64,000 nt of DNA from Galaxea fascicularis (lineage: Eukaryota > Cnidaria > Anthozoa > Scleractinia > Euphylliidae): assembly GCA_948470475.1 (NCBI GenBank), contig OX419336.1, positions 8,700,108-8,764,107 on the forward strand, read 5' to 3'. Within the stretch, counting starts at the first letter, position 1; each line of letters starts with the position of its first letter. The notes beneath the pieces are model-generated. The model was not told the origin of the DNA. It saw nothing but the letters and a program-made list of their open reading frames with translations, and searched no databases. The translations under genes were made by a program, and so were the position numbers. Shown one piece after another: positions 12,832 through 23,954 of the stretch.

Positions 12832-15800
12832 ATGCCTCGACGAATATTGCTTTTAGTGATTCGCTTAACGATCACAAGTAAGTTAGCTATACTTTTTTTA
12901 TTTTATTGCATTTTACTGAAAGACGCCCCCATCTTTCTTGACGTACGCCTGTTACTAAAAAATACAAGTTTCAATGGCTTGCCATCAAATATTTCCTTTG
13001 CCATTGGAAACTGCTATATTTTAAGCTGGAACTTCTTGAAAAATTTGCTAAGTTAAGAAGGCTGTTCAATTCAAACGTTGCTTAGTGTAACACATTCTGC
13101 GGTTTAAAAAGTGATTCGGCTATACTGACGTTCCAGCTAGTACTAGCTCGGCGGTTAAGTGTCGAGAAAAATGCATTGCAGAAAATCGCGTTTGATTTAA
13201 AATCGTTCTGTGATGAAATCAACAAAGATGACCGACATAAATTTGACCCAAATTCAACTTTTATTTCTGACGAAAATGGTGAAATATTTGCCAAGGCAAA
13301 TAAGACAAAAATATTTTCCTTACTAAGCACCTGCCAAAATCTACGCCAACTTGGTATTAAGAAAAGTAATTTACTTTACAAATACTGAAAAATTTCACTT
13401 AACAGATTTTCCTAATTTCGTCAATTATTTCTATTCCATTGCAAGAGATCATATTTTTTCAGGGTAATTTCAGGGAACATTTAATCCAAAATCCGTATCT
13501 ACTAAACTAGTCTGCGTTGCCATGCAACGGAAACAAAACTTGAAACTTTTGTTTGCCGATAAGAGATTGTGCTTTGCAACAAATTTGTAATTTCCATGTT
13601 TCGGAGAAAATCAGGCTGTTGTCGTGAGGGACCTATCCATTGTAACTTGGTGATTGTTCTCAGGCGTGACTCAGAGAGACCTTTCTTTGTTGCCAAAATA
13701 AAATAAAAATAGAGAACTGAGACACAAAATATCACAACACCAGATACAATAAATTTCGATCATACTCGAGCCAGCCTAAAATAAAGTAACATTTTTAAAA
13801 GCACCACACTTAGAGAATTCAATAGCGTTAAACGCCTTAAGAGAGGAATGTCTTCTTTCACAATGCGCTCAATGAAAGATACTTTTAATGATAAAGAAAG
13901 AATTGTCACTGAGGCTCTTGAGTTGTAAGGAACCGGATAGGACAGCAATTTAGAATGCACTGCCTTTGAAGATTAAAACTACCCTTCTTGCTGTTTTACA
14001 TGTTGTTCTTACGAAGAATTTCTTTTCAGCACCCAGCACAAGCTGAAAGCCCGCTATTTCGGAATTGCGCTGTAAATCACCAAGAAACATTGCACATTTT
14101 CTTAGATGGCGGTACAGGTTCCTTCGCTTCTGACTGGGTGAAAAATGGCACCTTTTGTATGACGTCATTGTTCAGTGTTCCTGTCACTCCACTTCAACTC
14201 GTTTATTAAAACAGTCTTCACCTGACAGCAGAAAAAGAAATTGGAGTTTTATTAAACAGACTCATAACAGTTAAATTTTCTCCACTGTAATCTAAATATC
14301 CAACATTTGTCCAATCTAAAACTGCGTCACTGAAAAAGTTCATTATAAACTGTGGTTAATGGTTCAGTGTATCATGTAATTTTAAAATATAAAGACTCGT
14401 TGCGTGGCAGGGACGACAGCTCATTGACCAAGTCTAGCGTTCGAATCATCATTATTGCTTTGCTATACGTACCGACGGTGCTATATCAAGATTTCAGGAA
14501 ATTAAACGGTCGATATCAATCACATGCAGAAACTAATTTTAACCGCGTCGGCCAGACCTTTGTTTTTGATTTCCAATATTCCGGTAAGGAAATTACTTGA
14601 GAAGTGGCCGATGGACAGAGACTTTAAGGAAGACCTCAACTGCCGTGCTATTTCAAAAATACTTATTTATCAGTTTTAGACACACTGTATATGCGCCTTT
14701 AGTATGTTGATTGCCCCATCTATAGCAAATTATAGAAAGTTTTTTACCAACTCTCTTGACTGTTTTTTTTATTCGCGCGGATTATTTTTCACTGGCATTC
14801 ACGTTTTTGGTGTTCCTCTATATCTAAACAGACCGTGGTGAAAGACTTGTGTTTCCATGAGCTGAGACACTACAGTAACCATGAAGCTCGAAAAGTGACT
14901 AATGATGATAAACCAAGATCATTCGAAGAGAAATTCCAGAGAGCAAACTTTGCTTTCGAGAAGGCTGGTTCTCCTTCATGCATGAACAAATCCTTATGAG
15001 TTCTAACTATTATGAAGTCGTTCACGCACTTAACTAACATTTCACTTTTCTTTTCCTATCACCTTACTAGAAGGTCATAGACACGTGGAAAAATATTCAC
15101 CATTCAGCCAGCTCTCACCCGCTTTCTAATTCCTTTCGTTCAGTCGCTTTCTCATCTGTTCCACGTCCTTTGCTCTGCTTTTTTCAGTAATGGGATTACC
15201 ATGGCAAGCCAATTCAATCCAATGCAAAGTCGGTTGGCAAGAATGGAACCAAGCCTGCTACAAGGTATCTAATGGGATGACTACGTTTGCCAATGCCTCT
15301 GCGTCATGCCAACAACACGGCGCAAATTTAGCTTCAATTCATAGCGCTCAAGAAAACGAATTCGTACGCAATTTCTCCAGTGGGAAAGACGTTTTCATCG
15401 GGCTTAGCGACGCAAAAATTGAGGGAACTTTTGTTTGGTCTGATGAAAGCACCTTTGCTTATACGAATTGGGAAATTGGCGAGCCCGATAATGACTATGG
15501 AGTAGGTGATTGTGTGATTTTAGTGGCAGCCAACGCCAAATGGAATGACACGCCTTGCAGCATGTGGAATGAGTACGTTTGTAAATTCATAATGCCAAAG
15601 CCCTACAATGAACAAGGTAATCTGAGTATTATGTTCTGAATTCTAGTCAGTCGCACTTCGGGGGAGGTGGGGGGGAGTAGCGGGTATGGATGAAGGAGGG
15701 GGGAACAGGGCTTAGCGCGCGGGGATGGGGAAGGAGGTAAGAAATCGAAAACGTCAAGGTTAAAGGGAATGAGGTGTTCATTGCTTACTTTAACTTGGAT

Positions 15801-17534
15801 AAGCGTTTTTTTTTTTAAATGGCAGCGTGCCCGAGGGTTTATTAGAGCGCTGGATTTGCATTCTGAAGACTCGTGTTAAGTCCTGCTCTCCAATAATCCC
15901 GAATTTAACTCCTCGGCCACCCTTATGAATAGCCAATAGGCCATTTCAGAATTACCGTAGGCCTCTTTTTCAGAGCGAGTCTAGGTGCTCATTTTTTCTT
16001 ATGCAAATCAATTTTCATTCATGCGCAAATTAAGGAGGCTCGAAAGGGTTTTTTGTTGATGAAAGGATGGAAGGTTACAAAGAAGGATATTTAATGGTGT
16101 AGGCAACCTATATGTCTCCTTGGAACTCTATTGTTGGCTATGTTCTAAGGGTGCTTGTAAAGTCATATCAGTTACCATGGCAACGCCCCAGGTCCACAAA
16201 AATGTCAGTTTTTGTAAATTATCTGAAAAACTAATTCGGTGACCTACCGTTTTTATTTCTTTGTTGGAAAGCTCCCTAAATGCTTTAACTTTTCAGGCAG
16301 TATGAAAAAAAATTATCTAATGGAATTTAATATATTTTTAAAAAGACGCGTTTTATGGCTTACAGGAAATTCTACCGTACAATTTTCCCCAAACGTTTAT
16401 ATTTGAAGTGCCATTGCGAATGGTACGTGCATGCAAAAAATCAAGAAAGGTCACCGAGCAAAACTTCGAACTAAAAACAAAGCTGGAAAGGATTTTTAGC
16501 TGCATGCACGCGCGCAATCTACACAGGCCATAACTAAGATGCACGCGTCAGCTGAATGAATCAAAATCAAGCACACCGAAACTTAAATATTGCGTGAAAT
16601 CACGAGAACCGGAAATAAAATCTGCGGAAAACATTTTTGTGGACCTGGGGCGTTGCCCTGGTAACTGATATGACGTCACAAGCACCCTTAAAACATAGCC
16701 AACAATAGAGTTCCAAGGGGACATATAGTTTTCCTGCACTATTAAATATCCTTCTTTGTAATCTTTCGTCGTTTAGCAAACACTACATCAACGAAAAACC
16801 TTTTCGAGCCTCCTTAAACTCATTTTTCATGTTACTGAAATTTGATTTGCATATGAAAGGATGAGCACCTAGATTCGCTTTGAAAAAGAGGCCTGACGTA
16901 ACTCGGAAATGGCCTATTGGGTCGCCTCCTGCCAGTTGAGTTTCTTTAAGCTTGTTATTGCTATCATTAAATCATTTGTTATATACTTGCTCGGCCGCAC
17001 TAGCATGATCTAGCATTTGTGAAAACTGTCACTTATTTTTATTAATTTTAATTTATTGGGACGATTTCCACTATTCACATCATGCAGGCGAAATGGCGAT
17101 CCTTGAAATTCATCAGAGGTTTATCTTCGCTCGAGAAAATACTGTTCGAAAAATCTCCTTAGCAAGTACTCTATATCTGTAATTAAGAATTCCTTCCCTC
17201 ATGCATGAGGGAAGGTGTAAAAAAAATCTTGTGAATGACGCTTTCATTAGTGATTTTTTTTGTTTTCTATGCAGAGATGAAGGCCATGAAGAAACAGCAG
17301 TCTTTTATCTCTTATGAGAAAAAGGCCCTTGCCTATCATGTGATCTACAAGAAGACCACATCATCATTAATTCACTGCGCTCTTTTGTGTTTAAATAATT
17401 CAGCGTGTAAATCAATCAACTTCATAGAACAAGAGGATGGAGAATGCGAGCTTAATGATGCTAGCACAAAAGACTTTCCCATGCACCTGTTTGTGTCTGT
17501 AGGTTCAACGCACGCCGTCCCTAATGACTTATAG
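12832..17534 (+). CDS. Probable secreted C-type lectin with C-terminal PAN/apple-like domain
   Basis: Proposed exons are 12832-12877, 14491-14583, 15188-15616 and 17275-17534; all junctions are phase 1, giving 275 residues. The third exon is a clear C-type lectin domain: CKVGWQEWNQACYKV, FIGLSD, NWEIGEPDNDYG, then WNDTPCSMWNEYVCK. The calcium-site motifs are EPD (instead of the mannose-type EPN) and WND. The fourth exon has a PAN/apple pattern (SLIHCALLCLNNSACKSINF, then GECELND) and ends at a TAG stop. Exon 1 encodes a short hydrophobic leader (MPRRILLLVIRLTIT) with a strong GTAAGT donor. Exons 1 and 2 are supported only by phase and splice signals and may be wrong. Such lectins are typical cell-surface or secreted recognition proteins in cnidarians. 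The ligand cannot be inferred. Confidence 0.7.
14832..14999 (+). other. Short open frame after a splice acceptor, unrecognised
   Basis: After an AG at 14830-14831 the frame is open for 55 codons to a TGA and reads TVVKDLCFHELRHYSNHEA, then a charged segment with EEKFQRANFAFEKAG. It has the composition of real protein but no Met near the start. It lies between two proposed lectin exons. It could be an alternative terminal exon or a relic of another gene. I do not recognise it. Confidence 0.25.
15933..16920. mobile_element. Large foldback MITE, family 'GGCCATTTC' (long copy)
   Basis: The two ends are inverted copies over roughly 270 bp (15933-16208 against 16640-16920). They begin CCAATAGGCCATTTC and continue through GCGAGTCTAGGTGCTC, the GGAACTCTATTGTTGGCTAT block and CAACGCCCCAGGTCCAC. 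The ~430-bp centre has no coding sequence. Two shorter relatives with the same outer arm occur at 33182 and 50729. It lies in the last intron of the lectin-like gene. Confidence 0.9.
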
Positions 17535-17673
17535 TGTGGATCAACTCAACTACTGCTAAATAACGGTGCTTGTTGCTTGTATGATGATACATTGACTAAG
17601 CTATTACCCTGATGTTCTCTTCTGAATATTGAAGTCGGAAGCAAAAACGTCCATACGAAAAAGCAGAGCCATA

Positions 17674-18152
17674 CAGTTGAACCCCGTTAATTCGAAGTCT
17701 CAAGGGAAAGACAAAATAGTTCGAATTATCGGGTGTTCTTCAAGATAACCGGTTCGGCATAAAATACATCAAACGTATGCTGGTAGGCCTTTATTAACCG
17801 AAACTTTCACAATATTATCATTTTTTTTCTGAGGAACGTCTGTATGCATTCCCTAAAATATTTCAAAAATTTGCTTTTCTGAAAACAAAACGTAACGTTA
17901 ACAGTACTGTCTTAATGTGTAACTATAAATTACCATAACTAAAACTATGGACTGGCAGATTGTGTTTCATTCTAATTGTGCGCCGGGACAAAGACAATCG
18001 TCACACTGTGTTTTGGTAGCATCTCTTTGTGAACCACCTTTTTAATTAAACTTCGAAGTAAAAGAGTGGAATCAAGTCCAAAGGAAACAAAAATAAGTTC
18101 GAATAAGCGGGGAATTCGAAATAAACGAGTTCGAAATAACGGAGTTCAACTG
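17674..18152. mobile_element. Pogo/Tigger-like MITE (CAGTTGAAC ends)
   Basis: The left end CAGTTGAACCCCGTTAATTC and the right end (reverse complement CAGTTGAACTCCGTTATTTC) are imperfect inverted repeats. The left flank is TA; the right flank is not a clean TA, so the duplication may have mutated. End sequences of this type are known from pogo/Tigger elements. No transposase is visible in the 479 bp. Confidence 0.65.
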
Positions 18153-18839
18153 TTGCAACAGAACAGGTAGAGAAAGCATCATTCGATCTATAACAGTTTT
18201 CTCTGCGTTCTAAAAGCAGTACATTGTGTCGACAATGTTTATATCCTCACGTAATGTGTCACTAACGTACTAAACTTTAGCGACAGTGACTTCTGAGGCG
18301 TCTTCTGAGGCAGCAAAATTTCAAGTGGACGTTAAGGCGGGGGGAGTGGAGGGGGCTTCTGACCTAAACGTCCAGTTGACGTTAAGCGGGAAAAAGTGAA
18401 TATGTCGACGGCCCCTAAGTACTGGTGAGTCCTAACATTGTTTTTGTGTTTCAATGAAAGCCATTGGTCATTTTTCAATTGCTTTCATCGCTGTCTGCAA
18501 AGAGCCTCAACGGGCGGATTTCTGAGTTGTTAAGCAAAGATCAACAGGTGTGCCTTTCCAAGTTCTCTACAAGTGAGGAAATTTAAATCTTGAAACGGTG
18601 GGTAGCCAACGTTCACCATAACTATGAGAACGAGATGAGCCCACAAAGTGAAGCTGGTCAGCGTGCTCTCACCACTTTTCGACTTGGTCAACACTTTTCA
18701 GCATCCGTCGAAAGGCCATTGGGGCTTTATAAAGTTTACACAACATAGTATTCATTATCGTTTCGCATTAACATTAGGGTTAGGGTTGGGTTTGATGCTA
18801 AATGTACTTAAATTATTTCCCTGCCTGCCAACAAATCTT

Positions 18840-18895
18840 CAGTGGTTAGTGTGGTATTCTGGGCCTTCCAAGTCGTGGGTTCGAATCCGTTTACC
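18840..18895 (+). repeat. tRNA-like relic with intact pol III B box (Gly-TCC-like)
   Basis: The sequence GTGGTTAGTGTGGTATTCTG, then GGCCTTCCAAG, then GGGTTCGAATCC follows the order of D-arm, anticodon arm and T-arm. GGTTCGAATCC matches the B-box consensus GGTTCRANNCC exactly, and the anticodon loop reads as TCC in the Gly position. The acceptor stem cannot be paired, so this is not a functional tRNA gene. It is more likely the head of an old tRNA-derived SINE. Confidence 0.5.
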
Positions 18896-20010
18896 CTCTA
18901 TTTCCTTTTTTTTTTTTTTAATTGAAGAGACTTGCACTTTCATGAACATTTCCAGCTTGAAATTTCATCTAAGTGTGATGTAAAAGCAGAAAACATTTCT
19001 ACCTTGTGTAAAAGTCATAAGGGGAGAAAGGGCCTTTCGTCGGATTTTAACGAGTGACGACCTTTTGAATTTTTCATTTGTGGTGAGTATTGGAGCTATC
19101 ATTTATAATTTTTAACGTCATATTTTGTAGATCTCGAGTCATTTTCTGGTTTTCTCATGATTTTTCGAGCTGAATATTTTGTCCGCAACGAAACCCATAG
19201 ATTCTAGCACTGATGAGAGTTGGCCCTTCGTGTCAAAGTGAATTGAGGAATTGTGGGTTGTGTGTGCTTTATGCATAGGGTCAAGAAGTTGAGTATACCA
19301 TCGGTAGAAGTACACTGTATGATAACGCGGTAAATAAAAATAAACAGGTAAATGAAAGACATTGGTTGCCCTCAGTGAGGATTGAGAATTTCAATTCCGA
19401 AAACTAATTTTCGTAGTCTTAATTTATTCGGCTTTTTGTGCCACCAAAGTGTAAAGGAATGTTAAAAACTCTATTACTGATCTCTTTACGGCGATTAATG
19501 TATATTAACCAATTGTTGATAAAACCAAATTCGCTTAGAAATTAATTTAGAAAATAGGGGGTGGTAGTTTTTATTCACAACTAGCAAAAAGCAACAAAAG
19601 TTGAAGTTGTACTGGTTTATTCTAATGTTGTAAGGTGGTAAATGAACTACAATGTTTCATACATACTACGCAAGCAAAGTCGAGGTGTTCTTAGAATGAC
19701 TGTCGTAAAGAGTTGCGCTAATCATTTAAAGTTCCCTTCTTGTTAAAAGTGAAGACCACCGGATTTCCAAACAATTTTAGAATAAACAAATATGCTTTAC
19801 TAAATGATCATGCGTGAGAAAAGCGGAAACCAATTGTTACTTTACTTCTAGGGCTTGTTTTTACAACAGTCATTAACTACTCGATCATTCTTGATTTACC
19901 ATTTTCAAACTACAGTATTACTAAAATACAATCAAATAAAATACATACTTAATTCAGACTTTCTTCGATCAGAATCAAATGTCGTCTATCTAAACTTAGT
20001 ATTGTAGAAG

Positions 20011-20129
20011 ACTGATAGCAGTCCCTTTAAAGTCAGTCGAGCCACCCACTTCAGTCACGCAGGCTGGTTGACTCGCTTGCGTGACTGAAGAAGGCCGCAA
20101 AACTGACTTTTAAGGGGCTGCTAGCAGTT
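20011..20129. repeat. Near-perfect foldback palindrome (~50-bp arms)
   Basis: The arms pair around a short centre at about 20063-20078. Matching words include CTTCAGTCACGCA on the left and TGCGTGACTGAAG on the right. Outer words are CTGATAGCAGTCCCTTTAAA on the left and TTTAAGGGGCTGCTAGCAG on the right. It is a minimal MITE or cruciform-forming element with no coding capacity. Confidence 0.8.
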
Positions 20130-21975
20130 CATTGATTATTTCAAATTATACTTAATTGAAAGTTACACCGAATATACTGATACAGTATTTCTTATATAAT
20201 GGTCATAACAAAAGTAACGCTTTTTGTGAATTCAATCCGGCATCCACTAACTCAATACTCACTGCAATATAACTACCATAGTGATTCGATGGCTCTCCTC
20301 GTTTACTCATTCAAAACCGTGACCAATCAGTAGTTTCTCCTTGCAAAGCAGACAGGTGATAAGAATAAAGAAAAACATCAACTGGGGGATACCGTTTGAT
20401 TTAACACCAAATTCTCAGAGCTAACACTATAAGTAATGTTTGGCAGACAGTAAGGAGAATTAATATTGAGATCGTGGCAGTGAAAGGGTTCACACCAGTA
20501 ACAAAAAATTGCTGTAGCGATGACATACCATAGTGAGCCTTCATTGACAAAGCGCCGGAAAGTCAAAATGAACGAAGCGCTTATCAAAATGGAGGAGGTC
20601 GTTGCCAAATCGAATCGTTATGGTATAGGAGCTAGATTATGCAGTGTAGTAATACTTAATACTGTACAGGTAAACAACATTTGAAGAATGTATACAATAT
20701 CGAATTTAAATACGTTATTTACATCATACTTAGGCTGCATACAGACGCTATGGTAATAAAACTGTGGAGTAGAGTTAACGTTAGGACTGCACAAGTGTTC
20801 AGTGAGCAGATACTTTTCTACTGACAAAATAAATGCCATTGACTTGAAGGTTTATGAATGCACTAAATGAATCTGGTGTATTTAAATAGTAATTATGTAC
20901 AAATATACAGCTAGTAGTTATGACCTCAAACTGAAGCCTGGCTACTAATAATCGGTTTATGATATTTTGTTTAGGAAAACCAGAATCACGATCATACGTG
21001 CTAGCCCACGTTACGTTCTTGGCACAATTTACAGTTGGGTTAAATTCCATAATAGACTGCAGCCTATTACAACTTTTTCTTGAAACCTGCTTGCATATTG
21101 ATATTTGTGTCTATATTGTAAATCTTTGTCGTATTCAATGATAACGATAAGGCTTGGAGTTTTCGGTTCAAAAGAACCACGTTATTTGGATATGCGGTCG
21201 CGTTTCGGTCCATAAGAACCACGTCAGACAAGATAAGAGGATATAACATTAACATATTCCAGTGTACCAAAACTTGTACCAACAACAAAATTATGAAGCT
21301 TTATAAATATTTTGGGGAATTTTGTTATTGACACAGTTTAATGATAATAGGACTCCATGCAATACGAGTGGTATGTGATCAAATTAAGGGGAAGAACAAC
21401 ATGTCAGTCCACCAAAGAATGGCATTCAGTCCTACATCATTAGTACAAGTTATATATCCTCATTTATTCCTACTGAAACTAACATACCCCTCACCCTTTT
21501 TTCATTCTTCATTCGTTATCTTGAGTATCTTTCTACTACACTCAAGGTCTTACGTCTGATTTTCACGCAGATTCTGCGTTCGTTGATTATAAATAAAGTA
21601 CATAATGGATTAATTGGCAACTGAAAGGCTGTCGCAGACTAACTGCGGAGCATAATGTGTAAAACTGATTAAAGTGCTACTGAAACGAAAATTCAAAGTG
21701 GCTTTTTATTACTTAAAATATTTTTTCAATCTTAGAAGAACACTACTTGAAAATAAAAATGCTCTTTTACCCTCAAGAAGTTACTGTTATCGAGGCGTAA
21801 AGTAGGGTGGAAAAGTGGGACAAAATCAGAAATATAGAGCCTGCGAACTTCTCAGCGGATGACCACACTCATGACGTCACAAGGTTGACAACACTGGGGA
21901 AAGTGACTGAAGCTCACAGCGTCTCTGTCGAGATTACTGTAAACGTGAACTGTTTACTTCATTCTACATTGGAAA

Positions 21976-22145
21976 ATGTCTAGTTCCGAAGATTCAGATT
22001 CTAACATAAGCTCCAAGAGTGTTTCTGGGGAAGTAGAGAGCGAAAACGAGGAAGATTTTGGAGTGGTTGGCGGTCTCGTAGAGCCATATCGGTTCGAGCC
22101 GGTTGTCCCAGAGGGCTATGAAGAACCAGACGAAGAAGAAGACGA
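21976..22145 (+). pseudogene. P2X7-receptor-C-terminus-like ORF, 5' fragment
   Basis: An ATG-started frame is Ser/Glu-rich and then reads VVGGLVEPYRFEPVVPEG, followed by an acidic run. The P-Y-x-F-E-P block after a Ser/Glu leader is typical of cnidarian proteins annotated 'P2X purinoceptor 7-like', which carry the zinc-binding P2RX7 cytoplasmic domain without the channel. Here the frame is cut before the cysteine-rich domain, where a Penelope-like fragment begins. It is not a purinoceptor gene. Confidence 0.65.
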
Positions 22146-22915
22146 TGACGGCCTAACTCAAAATCAGAAATATCAGAAGAGAAAACAAACTTCCTAGACA
22201 CTACCATCTTTAAAGGCGAGAGATTCTACAAAGATTCAATCTTTGACATCCGCACGCACTTTAAACCGACTGAGACATTTCAATTCACGCATTTCTCCTC
22301 CTGTCACGCTCCAGGCGTGAAAAAAGGATTTATCAAAGGCGAAGCCCTTCGGCCGTCTTCAAAGGCAACATTTGAAGAAAACGTTAAAAATTTCAGATCA
22401 CACTTGCGTGTCCGAGGCTATCCAGATAATCTGGTAAACAAAGTCCTCGCAGAAGTCAAATTTACAGATAGAAAGTCGGCACTTCAACAAAAACCGCAAA
22501 AAGTGCAAAACGGATTACTGCCTTTTGTCACAGTACAATCCATCAGTGCCTAACCTTAAAAATATTTTAATGAGCAAGTAGCATTTAATCGAAAACCAAC
22601 CAATGCTGAGAGAAATACATAGAGAATCACCTCTCATCTCCTACAGGAGAGGAAAATCTCTAAAAGACATATTTGTGAGAGCTAAACTCTAAAGGTCAAC
22701 TGAAGACCTATTACATCACGAAACAGCGGGAGTCTTGTCTAGCCTGTCAAACCCCTTTAACCTCATCGCAAATGCTGCAATTGTTTGTGATAAAACACCA
22801 AGTTTAGGGGGACATTCTCTCGCCAGAACAATGTTTTTCAAAAGACTTTCAAGCGCAGGCGATGAAATGAAAGTGCGTGTGATTACTGAAAGGCCTTTTT
22901 TTGCGGACCCGTAAT
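22146..22915 (+). pseudogene. Penelope-like reverse-transcriptase fragment (thumb region), frameshifted
   Basis: The frame reads TNFLDTTIFKGERFYKD, then THFKPTETFQFTHFSSCH, PGVKKGFIKGEALR, VRGYPDN and LLPFVT. After a frameshift near 22525 it reads YNPSVPNLKNILMSK, a stop, then PMLREIHRESPLISYRRGKS. This is the usual ending of a family of cnidarian reverse transcriptases that I take to be Penelope-like. Both ends are missing and several stops interrupt it. It is joined directly to the P2X7-like frame, so it inserted into the Kolobok-like element. The 3' limit is approximate. Confidence 0.65.
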
Positions 22916-23176
22916 TTATGAGTACCGGTACCTAAACAAGACGTGACCCTTTCAAAAAATTTAAAGGTTATTTATTATCGTAAGCTGGATAATATTTTTA
23001 ACTCGTCGAATATTTCGATATTTTCGTTGTTTTTCTAGCTTGAAATAGGGATGAAGCTAGTGAAGACGATGGGTAGTTGTGAGAACTGAAGACAAACAAA
23101 TGACTGGATTTGACCTGCACTTACCGCTTTCGATCTCCTCCGATCTCGATCACTCGGTTCCCCTTTCTCTGGCACT

Positions 23177-23512
23177 TTATTTCCCGCAAAGAATCGTCAG
23201 AACTGATCCTCTTATTAAAATTCGTTTTTCCTTTGGCCCCTTGCTGCTTAATTCCCCCGAGTTATCGCCACTTTCTTCGCTTGCATCAGCAGGCATCAGA
23301 CTGCTTAAACTTAAGCGTGTATAGCAACTCTCGTGGAAGTGCAAAGAGCATAGATGGCTGTAATCAGTGGGCTCAAAATCCGGCCTGTGAGTCCCTACAA
23401 ATTTCACCCATTAAGCTCTTACTTTCTAGTTTTTGGGGAAAATATGCATAGAAACCCCGGCACTAAAAGAGTTGTTTGTACAGCTAATTTGTCCCGGGGC
23501 GCCGGCCGCACA
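23177..23512 (-). pseudogene. THAP zinc-finger domain pseudogene with two nonsense codons
   Basis: On the minus strand the frame reads CAAGAPGQISCTNNSFSAG, VSMHIFPKN, stop, KVRA, stop, WVKFVGTHRPDFEPTDYSHL, then CSLHFHESCYTR. This is the C2CH pattern of a THAP domain, including the C-x2-H pair (CSLH) and the HF pair. Both stops fall where family members usually have Gln or another residue, and each could arise by one C-to-T change from a Gln codon. The downstream catalytic region of a transposase is absent. It lies inside the TTAA-flanked element, in the opposite direction to the P2X7-like frame. Confidence 0.75.
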
Positions 23513-23746
23513 AGTCTTACCTCCATGCTTCGCAATTCCAGTTATTTGACTGAAAACGTGAGAACAGAAATTTCCCCGCGCTCGATGTGTCAACCGTGTG
23601 ACGTCATATGCATATTTAATTAAGGATCGGCTTGTCGCACTTTCGGCAGCAATTTGGTCATGTTCGCGTTCGAAAAAAATACCGATAAAATGGTTTTTGC
23701 GGCGTCAAAACTTATTTAGCTGATCAAGTACATATTGAACTAAAAA

Positions 23747-23752
23747 TTTATT
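23747..23752 (-). terminator. Candidate poly(A) signal AATAAA for the metalloproteinase gene
   Basis: An AATAAA on the minus strand lies about 200 nt after the metalloproteinase stop codon and just inside the right end of the Kolobok-like element. It is the first such hexamer downstream that I noticed. If used, the transposon end supplies the 3' end of the host mRNA. Confidence 0.35.
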
Positions 23753-23954
23753 GTTATTTTTCACCAGATTCTTTTTGGGTTCAGTAGCACTTTAAGTTAG
23801 TCACGAGGAGAATATGGCAGATATCAATGATGATAATCTGTTCATGTTAAATTAGAACGGCGAGATTACTCTGACCAAGTTTACTTATGCTATTAAGCGA
23901 TGAATTTACAATTCACTTTGTGTTTTGTTGCCGTCTTTTATATGCATCAAAGTA

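Larger units (their letters stand above)
18153..21668. other. Gene-free spacer
   Basis: No convincing coding region is found on either strand; the open frames here are under 85 codons, mutually overlapping and without domains. It contains the tRNA-like relic at 18840 and the palindrome at 20011. Near 21150-21220 a short GGTTC..GAACC word is repeated. Confidence 0.4.
21669..23795. mobile_element. Kolobok-like DNA transposon flanked by TTAA
   Basis: The ends are TTAAAGTGCTACTGAA and its reverse complement TTCAGTAGCACTTTAA. The terminal TTAA fits a TTAA target duplication. Inside are a P2X7-like N-terminal frame on the plus strand and a THAP zinc-finger pseudogene on the minus strand. TTAA duplications together with a THAP-containing transposase are the known hallmarks of the Kolobok superfamily; PiggyBac also uses TTAA but lacks THAP. 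A Penelope-like retroelement fragment is nested within it. The copy is dead. Its right end lies only ~160 bp past the stop codon of the metalloproteinase gene. Confidence 0.75.

Noticed and set aside
13082..13388. Overlapping 82- and 70-codon frames as an extra gene
   Set aside because: No domain, no splice support and overlapping on opposite strands within the lectin intron.
18770..18790. TTAGGGTTAGGG telomere-like word
   Set aside because: Only about two units; too short to be an interstitial telomere block.
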